From positions 95,868,316-95,932,315 of the forward strand of contig CM047810.1 in NCBI GenBank assembly GCA_026214975.1: a stretch of 64,000 nucleotides of DNA. The letters are read 5' to 3'. Position numbers and translations under genes: made by a program. The notes beneath the pieces were generated by a model that was not told where the DNA came from, did no database searches, and saw nothing but the letters and a program-made list of their open reading frames with translations. This DNA is from Gentiana macrophylla (lineage: Eukaryota > Streptophyta > Magnoliopsida > Gentianales > Gentianaceae). The first letter of the stretch is position 1. Each line of letters begins with the position of its first letter. Below are positions 10,382 to 23,700 of this stretch, piece after piece.

Positions 10382-12076
10382 TTAGTGCATGATCTCTTTC
10401 CACTTTCGGATAGCAATGGGTATGTCATCAATATCGGTGGAATGAGCGGGTCGGTAGCCTCGGAGGCTCTTGAGGTTCGATGGGTTCGATGAGCTCACGA
10501 GGTTGATGAGGCTCGATGAAATTTCTTGAGGTTGATGAGATCTTTGGGGCTCGATGTAAGCTCTTGAGGTTCGAGAATCTCTTTGAGGTGCGATGGTGAT
10601 GAGTATCGAGAGTCTCTTTGAGGAGTTGGTTGAGGATTGGGTGAGCTCAATTTCAATAAGGTTGCCATCTGTGGTTGTCTCGATGGAGGCTTGCTTTGTA
10701 GTATGGGGTTTTTCAAAGAATTTTACATCCATAGAATTGTAAAATATTTTGTCGATGGGAGAATAATACTTGTAACCCACTACATCTTTGGCATAGCCTA
10801 GGAAGATGCACTTATGAGATTTGGGATCAAGTTTATACATGTGTTGGGCATGAATATAGACAAACACAGTACATCCAAAGATCTTTGGAGGCAACTCTTC
10901 GGCAATGAGATGAGGCGGGAATGAGTTGTCGGCCGGGGTTTGGATGGGAGTCTTGAAACCTAACACTCTCTTGGGTAACTTGTTGATCGAGATATGTGGT
11001 ACATTAATATAGCTTCACCCCACATGTATTTTGGCACATGTGTGGTGAACATGATTGATCTAGCCATCTCAGGTAAGTGCCTATTTTTCCTCTCAGCAAC
11101 CCCATTCTGCTGAGGTGTCTCTACATAGCTACTGATGTGAACAATTCCCTTATCATTCAGGAAGGTGCTGAGGTTGGACTCATAGTATTCCAGGGCATTA
11201 TCTGTTTTTAAGATTTTAATCTTAGTGACAAATTGAGTGGATACCATGTTATAGAATTCTTGGAAGATGGTTCCAACTTCGGATTTATCTTTCATAAAAA
11301 ATAGCCATGTGATTCTGGTGTGGTCATCTATGAAGGTGACAAACCACCTCTTCCCTGTTATACTTTTAACTCTTGAGGGTCCCCATACATCACTATGAAT
11401 CAAAGTGAAAGGTGTGGAAGGTAAATAAGGTATTTTAGTATACCACAGATTTAGTAAGTTTGGCAAGCGCGAGATATCACATTGAAGATCGAGGTTACAT
11501 CCTTTAAACAATTAGGAATTCTTGACTTTAAATAACCAAAACTTGGATGACCTAGTCTATAATGCGAGAGCATGATATTGTCTAAGGTTTGGTTGCATTT
11601 CTTGGTGTTTGATCTTTGGTCTTGTCTTGGCGAGGTTGACCACAAACAATCTGGCGAGGCTTTAGCTCTCCCAATCACTTCTGTGAAGAAAGATCTGGAA
11701 TATACTGCGATTGTCATTAAACAAGACTATCAATTTAGGTCCTTAGTAAGTCTACTCACGAGATATAAGGTTCTGATCTAATTTTGGAACAAGCAGGACA
11801 TCACAATAGCGAGATCTTATCGATAAGTTTAACATTTCCTAAACCTTGTATGCAGGAAATAGATCCATCGACAATCTTAATATTGTGGATCGATGGCGAG
11901 GGTTTAAGGTGAGAAATAAGCCTTTTGTTACCAGTCATATGTGAGGATGCCCCAGAATCAACAATCCAAATATCACTACTGAGAGGTGAGTGGAATGTAC
12001 CTGTTTTAGCATGAGTAGCTGTGTCAGTGATGGAACTACCTAAGGCTTGAGCAAGGAAGGCGAACAAACTAAGCAT
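10382..12076 (-). pseudogene. Copia B protease and integrase
   Basis: Protease motif WIVDSGASSHMTG (catalytic D in DSGA) lies in 12076-11801. The GAG-pre-integrase segment HYRLGHPSFGYLKSR follows (about 11570-11510). The integrase core in 11511-10960 shows HSDVWGPS, KTDNALEYYE and PQQNGVAERKNR, the D,D,E triad. The stretch 10966-10382 gives the post-core segment FGCTVFVYIHAQ, KCIFLGYA and the linker toward RT. Frames are open over long runs but shift at domain borders. Confidence 0.9.
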
Positions 12077-13040
12077 TCAAAGTAGTGTCCTTGTTCTCTT
12101 CTTCATTGACATGTCTGCCCTGGATTTCCCTGGTTGGCTTGGAGGATTTTGAGGAATTAGGCTTACCATGTAGTTTCCAGCAATTGTCCTTTGTGTGATT
12201 TGTGCGTTTGCAGTGGTCACAGAACAACTTTCTTGTCTTCTCAGTGGGCCATACAGAGACCTCAATAACCTCAGTGGGCTTCACGACAACCATCGATCTT
12301 GAGCTCGGTAGGGTGATCGGCGGGGGGTTGCTGCGGCATCACTTTTCTCTGCTTTCCTCATGTTTGACTTGACAAACACGGACTTGAGATTGGGGAGTGG
12401 TTTAGTAGCAAGGACTCTTCCTCTAACATCATCAAGAGATGGGTTCGATCCAGTGAGGAACTTGAATACCCTTTTTCTCAATGATGTCCACTGTACAAGG
12501 TAGCAACCCGTACATCATTCCATTGGTGAGTTTCCAACATATCTAGGTGTTGCCATGCCTTAGATAGTTGGTTGAAATCTTGAGCAGACGAGATCACCTT
12601 GCACGCAATTTTGGATTTGAGCTTCAAGATCATAGACCTCGGATGTATTGTCTTTTTGAGTAAAGGTCTACGGCATTGTCCTGATTTCCTTTGCAGTATC
12701 ATACATCATGAAGTTCTCACTGATCTCTTTTGTCATTGACCTCGTGAGGATGGTCATGACTTGGTTATTTTCTGTATCCCGTGCTTCAAACTTGGGGTCG
12801 GTTTGGCGAGGCGGGTTTGGAGCGAGATAGGTATCCCGTCTTGCTCGGGCGGAGATATACATCTTCATAGACCTTGACCATAGCATGTTGTTGTTGCCAT
12901 CAAGTCTATGATTAAGTAAATGAAGAGTTTTGGTGATTGACCCAGGTCTGCTTGAAATTTCTTTGGGACTCTCTTGAGGTGAAGAAGCCGGATATTGAAG
13001 ACATTCTTGATATGAGATGAGATCTTTCAGCAGATTAAGG
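12069..13040 (-). pseudogene. Copia B gag with CCHC zinc knuckle
   Basis: Minus strand. The gag region begins near 12886 (MLWSRSMKMYISARAR) and continues through NNQVMTILTRSMTKEISENF (12760-12690). It ends in a zinc knuckle CDHCKRTNHTKDNCWKLHG (about 12160-12235), the C-X2-C-X4-H-X4-C pattern that binds RNA in Copia gag. At least three frame changes are needed to follow it, so no intact gag is made as read here. Confidence 0.82.
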
Positions 13041-13058
13041 AGTTTATCTCTGATACCA

Positions 13059-13387
13059 TGAAGAGAATTTGAGAAAGTAATAATACTTGAGTAAACTTCA
13101 ACTTATCTTTATTCATCATAAAAGAAGAGTATAAATAGATACAAGTATGGAGAAAAAGGTCCTAGTAGTGTCATGATTGCTATGGGCGGCTAGTATGTGA
13201 TAGGACGGTCCATATGCGGCTGGACATAAAGGCTAGGACATAATAAGACAAACTATGACATATTAATTGTTTATATCACACAATTAATATGTCATGTTAC
13301 AAATAATGTTTACAAGTAAAGTGTTACACGAAATACAAAGGTAAAACAAAATATTCATAATATTAAATATTATGTAATATTTCCACA
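13059..13387 (-). repeat. Copia B 5' LTR
   Basis: Near-identical to 8392-8731 and directly followed on the minus strand by the tRNA-Met-type primer site. Confidence 0.95.
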
Positions 13388-14473
13388 CATATTAATTTAC
13401 CACTATAACCTTTATAGTCGTGAGATAAAACATTCCTTATTTGGTTATCAACTATAACAACATTTTAATCCGGCTAGATGTTCATATGTGTGTGACCCGA
13501 TAGGCTTCCGAATATGTTGGCCGCAGACACAAAGTTCAAATTACGAAAATACCCTTCATACCTAACGATCATGGGATAGCGTCTAGAAACACACCGTGAC
13601 CCCCAATCATCGGAAGAGTCAAATGCAATGACTACTACCTTTCATGTGAAAGCGATTTACCGTGTAACTTACAATCCTATCATTTGTAATAATATCCATA
13701 CAGTCGTTAGTCGAGTGTCAAAACATCAACGACCGTATCTTATAATCTGGATATCAAGCTCTCTCGAAGTAACCCATTTACTCCCACTTTGGAAAGATTC
13801 ACGAGAGTAAGACATTCCTTATAAGAAGGCCCTTTCGGATATTCACCCTGCTGATAGGGTACGCGATTTCCAGATGACCAAACATGTATACTCTGCATGC
13901 TTGATATCACACCTAATCACTTGCATGATCTCCCGTGGCTGAGGAAACCTCAATAGTGTCAAAGCATGACAAGCCACTGCTTTGTGATGCCATGAAGACT
14001 CGGTCCTAAGGATAATTACACAACCGCCACATAGTGCGACACTTAACCGTGTAAGTGGGTCGATCTAACATAAGCATTCTACAATACCGTCCACATACGG
14101 TCAAGTGCCTACACGCCCGATAGAGCGAGATCTATCCACCTTTACTTAAAGCAGAAGACATCTAATACATGATAGTCTGTTTATACTATCAATGCCATGT
14201 TTAATAGTACATCAGCCTAGAGACATTTAAGTATCAAACTTATTAAAGTGATTAGAGATCTCATCAACCATAATCGCCTATCATGGTTTCTCTATCACAG
14301 TTTAATAGTAAGGACGTTATCATATAACAATTCATAATTGGTTCTTTAAAAGAACATATATATGACAACATAAAAGCCATTTAATATATGCATAAACATA
14401 AAGAAATAGTAGAATTGATCCGACCCGGTCGGATCCGGTCCAACCCGGTTGGGTTTAGGACACTATTTCAACA

Positions 14474-16776
14474 TTATCCATACCGGCTCGTTGTAAGAGC
14501 TGGAAAATATATTTCCGCTGAGTGAGATATAAACCATTAGAAGTAGGAAGTACCTCAATACCCAGAAAATATGATAAATTGCCAAGGTCTTTGACATGAA
14601 ACTACGAGCCGAGATAAGAGATAACCTGCGTAATCAGAGAAGAGGAGGTTCCTATAATAAGAACATCATCGACATAAATAAGAAACTATACACGTGACCA
14701 TCACGTGAGTATATAAAAATGGATGTGTCGGCTTTTGAAGAGGTGAAGCCGAATGCTGTCAAGGCGGCAGTGAGACGAGAGAACCAAGCACGGAGGGCCT
14801 GATGAAGGCCATATAAACTGCGTTTGAGGCGGCAGACATAATCTGGATAATCTGGATGAACATAACCCTGTGGTTGTTGCATGTAGGCAGGTTCGTTAAG
14901 ATGCCCATGAAGAAATGCATTCTGGATGTCAACCTGATAGAGTGTCCAACTCTATGAAATAGCAAGAGAAAGAAGAAGGTGAATAGTAACCGGTTTGACA
15001 ATCGGACTAAAAATATCCGTGAAGTCCACACCTTCAGCCTGATGAAAACCTTTTGCAACCAAGCAAGCTTTATGACGTTCAAAGCTACCATCAGAATGAT
15101 GCTTCGTGCGATACACCCACTTGTTAACTACAACATTCATATGATATTGAAAAGGTACAAGATGATCCCAAGTGTTAGTACGTAAAAGAGCATTAATTTC
15201 CTCCCTCGTCTCATTACGTTAAATTCAGTGTTTGGAGGCTTCGGTATAGGACGTGGGATCGGCGGAGGTAGTGGTGTTTTTGAGAGCCTGAGGGAAAAGG
15301 TACATAGTGGATGAAGTCAAGCTTGTGGGTGGGTTTGGTCACCATAGGATGGGGGGAGGAGGCGAAGACGAGGTGAGAGCCGAGCTGGGTGAGGCAGGAA
15401 CCGGAGATGGTGGTGGGGGGTGGTGTAGTTGGTTCGGCCATAGGTGGGGTTACCTATGGCAATGGGGCATGATGATGTGTAGAGTACAGTGATAATGTTG
15501 GAGACAATAGGAGTTCTCGAAGGGGGTGTAAGGAAATGTGGTTTCGTCAAGGACGACGTGACGAGCAACAAAGATATGGCCAATGGAAAGTTCAAGACAT
15601 TTATAGCCATGATGGTAGGGGCTATATCCGAGAAAGATACAAGATTTGGAGTAGAAGTCAGTTTTGTGATGATTATAGGGTCGAAGATGAGGCCCACATG
15701 CACACCCAAAGACGTGAAGGAGCAGTAATCGGGGAATGACCGTAGACCATTTCTTAAGAAGATTTTCCATTGAGGACTCGAGTAGGAGGCGGTTTATAAG
15801 ATATGTGGCGGTGTGAAGGCATCCTTCCAATAAGAGAGAGTAGATTGGGTGAGCAATGAGGAGAGATCGACCCGACAATTTGGCGGTGGCGCCGTTCAAT
15901 GGCGCCGACTTGTTCGTGTGTGTGGGGACAGGAGAGACGGTGAATGACACATATGGAAGTAAGGTAGTGTCTCAGATGGTGATATTCACTGCCCCAGTCA
16001 GTTTGCAGTGCTTTTAGTTTTGTATTAAATTGATGCTTAATCATCGTAAGCAAATCGTGAAAGACGGATTCAACATCAAATTTACATTTTAAAGGAAAAA
16101 GTCATAAGAATTCGGTAAAATCATCCATAAAGCTTAATAATAACGAGAACCATAAATAGAGGATTCAGTACAAGGTCCCCAAACATCAGAATAAATTAGA
16201 TCAAGAAGTGCGGAAGACAAAAATTCAGAAACATATAAAGGTTGACGATGACTTTTTGCTAACTGGAAAGGGCACACACACTAGTGGGTGCTTTATTTGG
16301 TAAACTAATATATAAATTGCCTAAGACTTGGCGAAGCACAGGAAATAAGCAAGGGCCTAGACTTTGATGCTAGGTGGAGAAGGAGCTGGAGGTGGTGGTG
16401 AGGGCTTGAACCGGTGACTGGTTGAAGGATGAGGAAAAGCGGTAGAGACCATCTTTGATGAATCCCCTATGATGGACACAACCCGAGTAACCTTCACAAA
16501 GAAATAATTGTTATGAAGTTCGAAATAGACAGAATTATCATGAGAAAATTGACGAACATGAAGTAAATTTTTGGTGAGGGAGGGGGAAACCAAAACATTA
16601 TGTAAGAGATAAGTGCGCTTATGGAAAGAATAGAAGAAGAACCGAGATGAGAAATAGTTAAACATGTACCATTACCAACATGTACTTTGTCAGGACCGTT
16701 AGGGCTCGTAGGAGAGATTCAAATTCTGAAGGTCATTGGTCATATGATGCATGGCACCAGTGTCGGGTATCCAATC
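14474..16776 (-). pseudogene. Copia A protease, integrase and RT
   Basis: From 16776 down: protease WIPDTGAMHHMTN, then NLLHVRQFSHDNSVYFE (16560-16500), integrase fragments around [19 protein letters not shown] and [10 protein letters not shown] (16020-15890; the usual NGVAERKH is altered), and [18 protein letters not shown] (about 15690). RT follows: NKWVYRTKHHSDGSFERHKA, LVAKGFHQAEGVDF (15130-15030) and LKRSLYGLHQALRAWF (14840-14790). The sequence ends [17 protein letters not shown] at the solo LTR 1 junction. Many frameshifts. Confidence 0.88.
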
Positions 16777-16781
16777 ATTAG

Positions 16782-18495
16782 TGTTGGAAGTAGCGCCCGA
16801 AAGACAATTTATGTAATTGTTTTTAGAATTAATAAATGACAGATTTATTCTCATCTTATTACTTGTTTCGTGCTTGTAAGTAATACACTACTGAAAACCC
16901 TAAGTCGTATCATATGTAGCCATATAACTTAGTGTGTGTCACATATGAGGATTAAGTTTATGGTGATACACTTGAAATGTTAGTCGTCCATGGTGAAGTT
17001 AATCAAAGTATGGGGTCTATTGATTAAACCACCATTAATGCGCCCAGAACACTTTATGGTGTGACTGTCTTATCCGGACCGTCGACAATGGTTGTCTAAG
17101 TGGGGCATTTATATATGATGATAGTCATATAGGACTGGACCGATTTAATATGAATTTCTCATATAATTCCATGATTGAGAAATCTTATTAAATCATAAGA
17201 TGATCATACATGGATTAACCTTAATCCTGAAGTGATTGCATACTCCTATTGGTTTTAGGATAGGGTTTGATGTGTTCGTTAAGGATCGCTAAGAAGGCGC
17301 GGTCGAATCACTTTCACGTTGGCACTAATGCGGAATGAGTGAGAAGTGTGTGTCTCACGAGATATGGAATCCATTCCTTCATGCGGGAAGTAGAAAGACA
17401 ATCCCCTTATTTGTTAATCTGAAAGCCGATCAATCCGGGAGTTCGTATTGGTTATGATGAACTAATTGATCACTAGTGGTTTAAGGGTAAATAAGGATAA
17501 GATGTATTGAAGAAGGTTTATGGAAACAATCCCGCTTCATTACGGATAGTCTATGGAGGGTTAGTTTATATGTAATGATTATATCAATGGACACTTATCG
17601 ACTCGACTCGACATTTTGAGAATAAGTTATATCTAAAATCAATAGAGTTCAGTTTCGGATTTATGGTGGCGTAATTCCGGAATTAATAAGTTGAGTAGAA
17701 ATATTACATTTGATGAATATTTTATTCAATTTATTGTAGCTCTTTTAGTTATAGGCCCATGGTCCCGGGTTGGCTCTCTGCTGCCTTGAGTGTTTTCGTT
17801 TTATGGAACCTCGAGAATAAATTAAATAGTTGGTCTATTTAATGATTATGCAATATTATTTATTTGGTAAATAATATGTAAAATAGAAAAGACATTTTCT
17901 ATTAAATTAAATGATTAAGGTGGCGCAAATAATGTGGGTAATTTAGGAGAAGAAATTTTCCTAGATAATGTCACATGTGTAATTAATTAATTATCTATTT
18001 GTCGGATAATTAATGAAAAAATTAAGAAATTGATTTTTTGGGAATTATCTCTTATTTTTGTAGCAAAAATATATTTTCCTTTTGGGAATAGGTTTTTGTG
18101 GTGTGAAAATGATAACTCTCTTGACTAGTTATCTTCCTATATAAAGAGAGTTCCTTCTAACACAATACACACAATTAATTTGGCGCCACACTTGAATAAA
18201 AGTAGAGAAAAATTAGTTTCTCGTGCTAGTCATTAAGTGAAGAAAAACCTAGGGTTTTTCTTATGCATATTCGAGGAGGTTCTACGGCGAGAATCGACGT
18301 CCACCAGTCGTCGCTTGGAGATACAATCCGGAAGATCACGGCTTCTCCCTCTCTATCGATTTATCGTCTCTCTCCGGTTTGGGTAAATCTACTAACATTC
18401 TCGTAGGATTAATTAGTTATGTCTCATATCGTAAATCGCATAAGCTTCCGCTGTGCGAAGATCGATTGTCTCGATCGGTGCTATTACTTCTAGCA
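16782..18495 (+). mobile_element. Solo LTR 2 (1714 bp), TSD ATTAG
   Basis: Begins TGTTGGAAGTAGCGCCC, ends TACTTCTAGCA, and is flanked by ATTAG on both sides (16777-16781, 18496-18500). No internal domain is present. It carries a TATA-containing word CTTCCTATATAAAGAGAG at 18133-18150 that is found identically, inverted, in solo LTR 3. It interrupts Copia A between gag and protease. Confidence 0.92.
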
Positions 18496-18500
18496 ATTAG

Positions 18501-19552
18501 TTGGGGCGGTGGGTGTTGATATGTGTAATAAGCTTGAGGGGGCTGGATGCGGTGGGGGATGCGTGTACTGTGGGGGTGGAAAATAGCGGTATAACGAGGC
18601 TGGCGAGTATAGCCCCTGTGAGAGCAGATTTGGAAGGTTGTAGTGGGATCACTATTGCAAGGAGGGCGGGGGAGCCACGACTTCGACCACGCCCCCGTCC
18701 TCGGTAATTATTCGAACCACGGCCTCAGTAGTTGTTTGATGGGGATTTTGCAAGGGCTGAGGCCGAATTCGCAGAGGTAGGTTGTTGGGGAGAGGCCGAC
18801 GGTGGCGTTGCAGAAGGAACAACCGGTCGCTGGTGATGCTGGCGGGATTCAGCTATCAGCAATTGCAAATAAAATGCATCGATAGCAAGAGAGGACTTGT
18901 AGCCGAGCATTGTGACAAGAGAGTCGTAATCTGGCCCTAGGCCGGCGAGTAAATAATCTATAAAATCATCATCATCAAGAGGGTGGCCGGCGAGTGAGAG
19001 GTCATCGGCGATGTGCTTCAATTTGAAAAAGTAATTTGTGGTGAGCTCATTTTTGCGAGTGGAGCGAGTTCTATCATAATTGAATCGGTTTTGCACGACT
19101 AGCGAGAGGCAAGCGATGTTTGAAGAAGCGGACGGAATTTCCATGAGATGTTGTGGCGGTGTAGACTTGCATATCGGAGAGGAAAGAGGTAATGGTGCTC
19201 AACATCAAATTCTTTGTTTATTCCATTCTGTATATGCCGAATTGACAGAAACAGTTCCGGCGGCGTCAATGATGCTCTTGTCCGGCTGTTTAATTGTACC
19301 GTTAATGTAACTAAAAATTCCTTGGCCTTTTAGATATGGTAGAATTTGGGCGTGTCATAGATTATAATTCTAGAGATTTAGTTTGGAGATGTGAATAAAG
19401 GAAGAAGGAGTGAAGGATGGGAGGGAAGAAGAAGAGGCCGAAGTGGCTTTGTAACGTCGTACATGGCGGAAAATGGCTGACAACGGGATTAGGGTTAGGG
19501 CGAGGGGCGGCGTAATTTTGAGGAGGAAGAAAACCAGGCTCTGCTACCATAT
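18501..19552 (-). pseudogene. Copia A gag and primer site
   Basis: Minus-strand 19144-18725 is an open gag stretch: KNELTTNYFFKLKHIADDLS, LLAGLGPDYDSLVTML, then a Pro/Ser/Gln-rich tail, as in UBN2-type Copia gag. The region 19310-19145 continues gag upstream in other frames. The zinc-knuckle region toward 18501 is decayed. TGGTAGCAGAGCC at about 19538-19550 is the primer site, two bases from the LTR. Confidence 0.85.
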
Positions 19553-19709
19553 TGTAATTGGGATCACAAAATATTTTTCATTGATTCAATAATATTAGTA
19601 TAGAGTGTTTATATAGACTCGGTGTCTTAGCAATAAGAATAAGATAAAATACTAGAAAATATTTTAGATAATTTAGGCTTTATCTATTTTATCTATAGTA
19701 TCCTCAACA
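19553..19709 (-). repeat. Copia A 5' LTR
   Basis: 157 bp, a pair with 6527-6671. It is followed by the second ACTAT target copy. Confidence 0.92.
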
Positions 19710-20175
19710 ACTATTCTCCTTATTATGTGTGTTTTTTGCAATTGCGACAGTTAACACTACAAGAAAATCGAGTTTTAATGAGGCTAAATCCTCTCATTAA
19801 ATGTCCATTTCCCGTCATTAATGACTTTTAATGAAGGGAAATTTACCCTCACCACCCTTCATTGTTGCTTCTCTATGTAAAAGTAAATAATGATGGTAAA
19901 GTTTGTGTCATTAAAATATAGTTCATGACATGAATAGTACTCTCACTAAAACATTTTCAACAACCGAAAATTCCATCACTATTCTACCATTCGCCCCTCA
20001 CTAAATCATGATTTAATGATAATTTATAGCCCCACTATAAGGTCATTTGCCCATCACGAAATCAAAATTTAATGAAAATAGTTTTCCTCATTATAGGGTC
20101 GTTTTCCGCTCATTATATACATTTTATTGATGAAATTTACCGTCATTTCTAATAGTGAGCCCCTCATTAATTCTG

Positions 20176-20483
20176 GGGGTAATGGCAAATATAGTCTCTT
20201 TTGGAAAAGAAATGGTCAATATAATTTGTTACTGTTTGTACTTAAAAAAAAAAAATTGACCGCGATTTTCTCCCATTTTTTTCACAAATGTGCACGATCT
20301 TAAGGTCCTCAAATCCCTATTGGGTTCACCTTCCCAATTAGGGTTTAGTTTAGTTCCAAAAACACAAAAGCGAAAATTTGGCGTGAGAAAATGGTCTAAA
20401 AAGATTGTTTAGACCATTTTCTTAGAAGAAAAGACTAAATAAGCCATTTCTTTAGTCAACAAGACTAAATAAGCCGGCGCCCC
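20176..20483 (+). mobile_element. 308-bp MITE copy A, TSD TTAATTCTG
   Basis: Begins GGGGTAATGGCAAATATAGTC and ends GACTAAATAAGCCGGCGCCCC (imperfect inverted ends). It is flanked by the 9-mer TTAATTCTG at 20167-20175 and 20484-20492. A 9-bp duplication points to a Mutator-type MITE. It contains a strong stem: ATGGTCTAA, loop, TTAGACCAT. Confidence 0.88.
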
Positions 20484-20743
20484 TTAATTCTGTCCATCAT
20501 TCTTCTTAAAATACATCCAATGAGAGTATTTTTCCATCATCAAACATCTAACAAATAAAAAGAACCTTAACAAGACTCAAAGAAGACTAAACATAAGAAT
20601 CAGTTTGATCAAAACATACTTAGAAGGCAGACCAACTAATCTGATATGAAATAGAGTCCTAGCTAGTCATGTAAATATATCAACCCAGTAATCATTTCTT
20701 CTATATTAACAGGAATTGTAGAACAAACACCACCTTGCATTCC

Positions 20744-23700
20744 TCAATCTCTATTGTGGCGGCGAGACAATGCGGTGCTATCATCAACCCATCTGGCGTC
20801 CTCGGCGGCAAGTTCATCAAGAGCGTAAATAGTGTTGGATAAAGAATGTGCCTCAGTATCTGCAAAAAAGTATCATCACGAGGGGACTTTATGAATCAAC
20901 AGAGACCAATACTTTACAAAACATGTCTTGATATCCATAACTAAGCAAATGAAAGAGATGTGCAAACAATTCTTAAAATATGTATTCCTAGTTCAAAATG
21001 GCCAAGTATCAGATTACCTTTGAAATTAATAAAACTGCAAGGGAGTAGCAGCGTATAGAGTTCTTCTACTTTTCCAGGTAACCCGACTTCCATAGCAAGA
21101 TAAACCTTAACAAATTTAAACAAAATTTAAGCACTGAGATGTCGAAATGTGGAGCGAATGGCAATTATAATGGAAAAGAATCATGTAGGTGAAACTTGGA
21201 TTCAATGAGTGCTTGATGTTCCTTGTTCACCATACTTGTCGAGAACACACTAAACTTTGAGGATATCATGCCTTACGATCCTTCACGAGAGAATGTTTGC
21301 GAGAAATGAATCTCTAGTGAGGCATAGAAGGGCACAAATTATTGTGCAAACTTTATCTTTGAGAGGTATCAGGAACAAGCAAGAGGCATTAACGACTTAT
21401 ACCATAGATGAAATTGATCTATTATTCTTTTGTCTTTTCTTCCTCTTTCTTTTCCCTAATGATGTATAGAATATGAAGCCATGAAGAAAGCGTATCCAAG
21501 TAAAAAAATCATTAAATACTACAATACATATACGGAAGATGGTAAAAAGCGATTCTGAGTAAATCGTTGTTTATGAAAATATTAGAATCATAGAAAGCGA
21601 GGATTTGCGGTTTAACATGAGAATTTATGGTAGCTCGTATTTGAGTCAACTAAGTAGTGGAAATAATCTGATAGCCTACCGTGCGTTTCCATATCTGATT
21701 ATCTAGAAACGACAATGTAATAGACTAAATAAAGTGGGTAAGATAAGAACTTGCAAATCGGAAAAATCAAAATTTCAAGAGAAATACACAAGTTTAGAAG
21801 CTAGGTTGAATAGATTTGGGATCATATCTGGGCAACTTATAGTCACTTTGTTTTCTTCATCTGGATTAGCCATAAAGCATCATCTAAAAATAAACAATGC
21901 CTCAAAATATGTCTTAAATGCTCCACAACTACTTACAACTCATAAAAGTTTCTTTGAGGCGTTCCCACTTCTTAATCTACCGACTCACAGCACTAAACAT
22001 TGTAATTGGTTATGATGAAGCAGAGAAAATACTTGAAAGCGGTATAAAAGCGACATGTAGCGATAATAACATTCAAAAAAGTTCATTTCAAAATAAGCGA
22101 TAATAAGATTTTAAAGAACATCACTTGCAAAAGAAAAAAACGATGTAAAAAAAAGCGAGATGGGCGAAACTTCCACTGAAATGACATAATCGATATTAAC
22201 AAGAGATGGACATAATCGATATTAACGAGAGATGGGCGAAACTTCACTGAAATGAATCTCTCAAATTGAACCACGAGGAAAGGTTCGATCTTTGCTTAGC
22301 GACTTCACGTTGAAAACGTGTTTTGATGGTACAATTACGCACAACAAGCGCATGTGAGAAAATCGAGCGTGATCAACCGTATCGAGAATAATAAATGATA
22401 AGAAAATGATTTAATTAGAACATGTTTAGTTACAAAAATACAGTCAAACAACATAGGGATCAGGGCAATTTACCACTTCACACCTTGAATTAAATTGCCG
22501 TTTTTGACTAAGTAGGGCTCAAGAGGCAATTTACCAAGCGAGCGAGGTTGTAAAATAACTAGTGGTGATTACTAGAGTTTAATGCAAAGGAGACTATCAA
22601 TAATTCAATGTAGCGAGATGCAAAGGTACTTATATTATAACGAGAATCAAATTTAGTCCATAAAACAATATAGCGAGATCAAAAATGACAAATCAATCCG
22701 GATAGATGCGACAAGCTACTATCAACAATTGATTCGGTCCAAGTGAATCTGAGACAACTATGCAACAAATTACCAGGTTATAGATTAAGTACAATATACA
22801 CAACTATAGATCAAACTAGAAATTTGAACTTCGGCTAACAACGAGGATGATAATCTAATCAAAGCAAAGGATTATCGGACTGATGTTTAAATCTTGAATA
22901 CAAGTTCAACAATCTAACACTAATGCCTAGCTATTACGGTGTATTCAAATATGCGATTCGAGAATTGACAAAGCGACAAAGCGACAAGATCGACAAATCG
23001 AGGTTCATCAATGGATTAAGATTGTGGGAAAGCAGATTGAATTTAATTTGGTCATAGTTCAATTTGACACTTTTAGCAACTTACCTTAATTGAACTGGCA
23101 CTAATCCAAAAACCAAATTGAGAACCAAATATGATTCCAAATAGTGCGAATATAATTTTAGGGCATCGTTGGGTCACTAACCTCGGCATTGACTCGACCC
23201 TTGACTTACAGGGTGTAAGACCCTTAGTCAAATTACATAATCCGTACACCAAGAAGGGTCAAGCTTTATACCTGAGCAAACCGGGTAGGGATTCACGGTT
23301 TGTGAATCTTTGAGTCTTTGTAAAGAGCACCACCAATTTCTGAAAATGGAAATACTTCTATCCACAGTGAATCAGGACTGAATTGGTGTATACATTCAGT
23401 CTCAGCTTTCCGGAAAGGGTCGTAACCTAAATCAGACCAAAAAAAGGCAACAAGATCAGGCAGAATCATAATTCAAATCAGCAATAATATCAAGATATTA
23501 ACTTTAAATCGGAAAGGATGCGACCTGATTAAATTTTGTCGATTTGACCTCCCATTTGCTCACATGGGTCAATGATTTTGAAACGGAAGCTTCAATCTTT
23601 GATGTTCAGCACATGTCGAATGAACAAGGGCGGAAAAGTATCGATCTTTCTTGCTTCAAAGGATCTCACGAAAATGCAGGGTGATAAAATCCCCACGATT

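Larger units (their letters stand above)
8392..13387 (-). mobile_element. Copia B: 5.0-kb LTR retrotransposon, TSD CATAT
   Basis: LTRs of about 330-340 bp (8392-8731 and 13059-13387) start TGTGGAAATATTAC on the minus strand and end CTCTTCA. Both flanks are CATAT (8387-8391, 13388-13392). The primer site TGGTATCAGAG (tRNA-Met) is at 13048-13058, and polypurine TTTGAGGGGGG abuts the 3' LTR. Order on the minus strand: gag, Zn knuckle, protease, integrase, RT, RNase H. The LTRs are very similar apart from a short indel (TTAGAGTTACTT, about 8587-8598, missing around 13256), suggesting a fairly recent insertion. Confidence 0.95.
7436..14473 (-). mobile_element. Solo LTR 1 (2.0 kb), interrupted by Copia B
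   Basis: Minus-strand LTR beginning TGTTGAAATAGTGTCC (14473 leftward) and ending CCTAACA (7436). The flanks are TTATA on the left and TTATC on the right, a 5-bp duplication with one mismatch. Removing it rejoins the Copia A reading AGMD with KSKPCTAP. The LTR length without Copia B is 2037 bp, and no internal retrotransposon domains belong to it, hence a solo LTR. A TATA-like ACTATAAATATAG lies at about 7795-7812 on the minus strand. Confidence 0.82.
6527..19709 (-). mobile_element. Copia A: LTR retrotransposon, TSD ACTAT, with nested insertions
   Basis: Short LTRs at 6527-6671 (3') and 19553-19709 (5') begin TGTTGAGGATAC on the minus strand and are flanked by ACTAT on both sides (6522-6526, 19710-19714). 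The primer site TGGTAGCAGAGCC follows the 5' LTR, and a GTGGGGGCG polypurine tract precedes the 3' LTR. After removing two solo-LTR insertions the element is about 4.4 kb, a normal compact Copia length, with gag, protease, integrase, RT and RNase H in Copia order. All frames carry shifts or stops, so it is inactive. Confidence 0.93.
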
